From the NCBI RefSeq assembly GCF_044762665.1, contig NZ_JBIWES010000009.1:149412-213411 (forward strand): DNA of 64,000 nt, read 5' to 3'. This stretch comes from Peribacillus frigoritolerans_B (lineage in GTDB: Bacteria > Bacillota > Bacilli > Bacillales > DSM-1321). Of this stretch, positions 63,141-64,000 are shown one piece after another. Under the pieces are notes generated by a model, which was not told the origin of the DNA, searched no databases, and worked only from the letters and a program-made list of their open reading frames with translations. Positions within the stretch are counted from its first letter, which is position 1, and each line of letters opens with the position of its first letter. A program made the translations under genes and the position numbers.

Positions 63141-64000
63141 TGTACCCTATGTAAAGGACATTTTTAAAAAAGGTTATGCCACTTGGAGAAGGTGATTTCT
63201 GTATTGAACAGGAGTCATCTTCTTTAAGTTCCATTGATATCTGAAATTGTTATAGTACGTCATATAACTTCTTATTTCCTTTTTAAGTTCTTCTATAGTA
63301 TTACAAGGTTTAATATAGGCTTCATCTTTGAAATGACCAAAGAAGGACTCTAGGGGAGCGTTATCCCAACAGTTCCCTCTTCTAGACATGGATTGCCCAA
63401 GTCCTAGTTTTTTTACGTGTTTCTGAAAAGTGGGACTAGTATAGTGTACTCCTTGATCAGAGTGAATAAAGGCCCCTTCGGCAAACTTTACTCGTTTATT
63501 CTTCGTTAACTTTACTAATGTATCTGTAGCTAAATCTAATGTCATTCGGCTAGACACATTAAAGGCAAGTATTTCATTCGTTGAACTATCTTTAATCGTG
63601 GATAAATAAGCCTTTTGTCTATTGTCATAATATAAATATGTAATATCAGTAAGTAATACTTTTCCTGGAATTGCTTGTTTAAACTCTCGGTTTAATAAGT
63701 TCGGCAGAATGGTGTGTTCTTGAGTAGCTTTCAACATCTTCTGATAAGGGTTGGTTCTTCTAATAGGACAAACAATCTTGTATTTCCTCATAATCCTTCG
63801 GATTCGCTTCAAGTTATATGTAATTCGAAACTGTCCTTCTAACGTCATCTTAATCTGGCGTGCACCTTTTTTGCGGCGTTTAAAATGAAAAGCATTTAAA
63901 ATATTTTCTTTAAGTATCAAGTCTTTTTCTTCTCTTCGCTCTCTTCTTTCCTGAGCTTGTGAAGAAAAGTAGTTATAAAAACCAGAGCGAGAAACTCCCG
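63141..64000 (-). mobile_element. IS3-family insertion sequence, cut by window edge
   Basis: One terminus is read at 63141, TGTACCCTATGTAAAGGACA, the TG-start end typical of IS3-group elements, 33 bases before the transposase stop. The element continues beyond 64000, so the second end and target duplication are not visible. Confidence 0.8.
63174..64000 (-). CDS. IS3-family transposase OrfB (DDE), partial
   Basis: Integrase-core transposase. The frame stays open to the window edge: upstream codons read GVSRSGFYNYF, the usual OrfB start region, so the visible TTG near 63920 is internal. DDE residues: D in LLTDITYLYY, D in FIHSDQGVHYT and E in NAPLESFFGHFKDE. The C-terminal YYNNFRYQWNLKKMTP motif is intact. 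OrfA is outside the window. Confidence 0.9.
   Translation of the reverse strand, partial: GVSRSGFYNYFSSQAQERRERREEKDLILKENILNAFHFKRRKKGARQIKMTLEGQFRITYNLKRIRRIMRKYKIVCPIRRTNPYQKMLKATQEHTILPNLLNREFKQAIPGKVLLTDITYLYYDNRQKAYLSTIKDSSTNEILAFNVSSRMTLDLATDTLVKLTKNKRVKFAEGAFIHSDQGVHYTSPTFQKHVKKLGLGQSMSRRGNCWDNAPLESFFGHFKDEAYIKPCNTIEELKKEIRSYMTYYNNFRYQWNLKKMTPVQYRNHLLQVA

Overview
The window looks like a chromosomal segment of a spore-forming Bacillaceae, close to Bacillus/Peribacillus. Evidence: AT-rich DNA, strong AGGAGG-type ribosome binding sites, frequent TTG/GTG starts, a guanine riboswitch before xpt-pbuX, a T-box before proBA, spore-germination (ger) genes, and a gene order (ypvA-ypwA, xpt-pbuX, bpsA-bpsB-dynA, ypcP, RNase H-like genes) that recalls B. 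subtilis. These assignments come from reading the sequence; no database search was run.

1-24 kb is mostly conserved housekeeping: a DinG-type helicase cut by the window edge, an M32 carboxypeptidase, xanthine salvage (xpt-pbuX), a type III polyketide synthase with its methyltransferase, a small Fur-box-preceded membrane protein, the double dynamin DynA, a nucleotidyltransferase, a rhodanese, a 5'-3' exonuclease, two RNase H-like genes in divergent orientation, an HD-GYP protein, the nsrR/hmp nitric-oxide pair, and proBA. A decayed CheX-like gene lies at about 6.2-6.5 kb.

24.7-36.8 kb is an accessory catabolic cluster. A PrpR-type sigma-54 activator is followed by a good -24/-12 promoter and eight co-directional genes: a D-hydroxyacid dehydrogenase, a DUF3311 protein with a sodium:solute symporter, a ThDP enzyme, an amino-acid dehydrogenase, a RocE-like permease, an aldehyde dehydrogenase and a Rieske oxygenase. 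The substrate is unknown; the oxygenase resembles those acting on quaternary amines.

37-49 kb holds a small membrane protein with an MltG-like partner, four copies of a ~130-bp repeat, two tandem YjdF-like membrane proteins, a lone GerAB permease, a decayed stretch containing an orphan sigma-54 promoter and a broken GNAT gene, a complete gerA/gerC/small ORF/gerB operon, and a secreted M14 carboxypeptidase.

49.4-63.1 kb is nitrogen catabolism: an agmatinase-family ureohydrolase, a PuuP-like putrescine importer and glutamate dehydrogenase (the latter two behind sigma-54 promoters), then an IclR-controlled cluster of two arginine-modifying hydrolases, a RocB-like peptidase, a YfcC-type transporter, an M20 amidohydrolase and a RocE-like permease, suggesting use of arginine or methylated arginine derivatives. 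An IS3-family element begins at 63141 and runs off the right edge.

I saw no tRNA, rRNA, CRISPR array or phage module.
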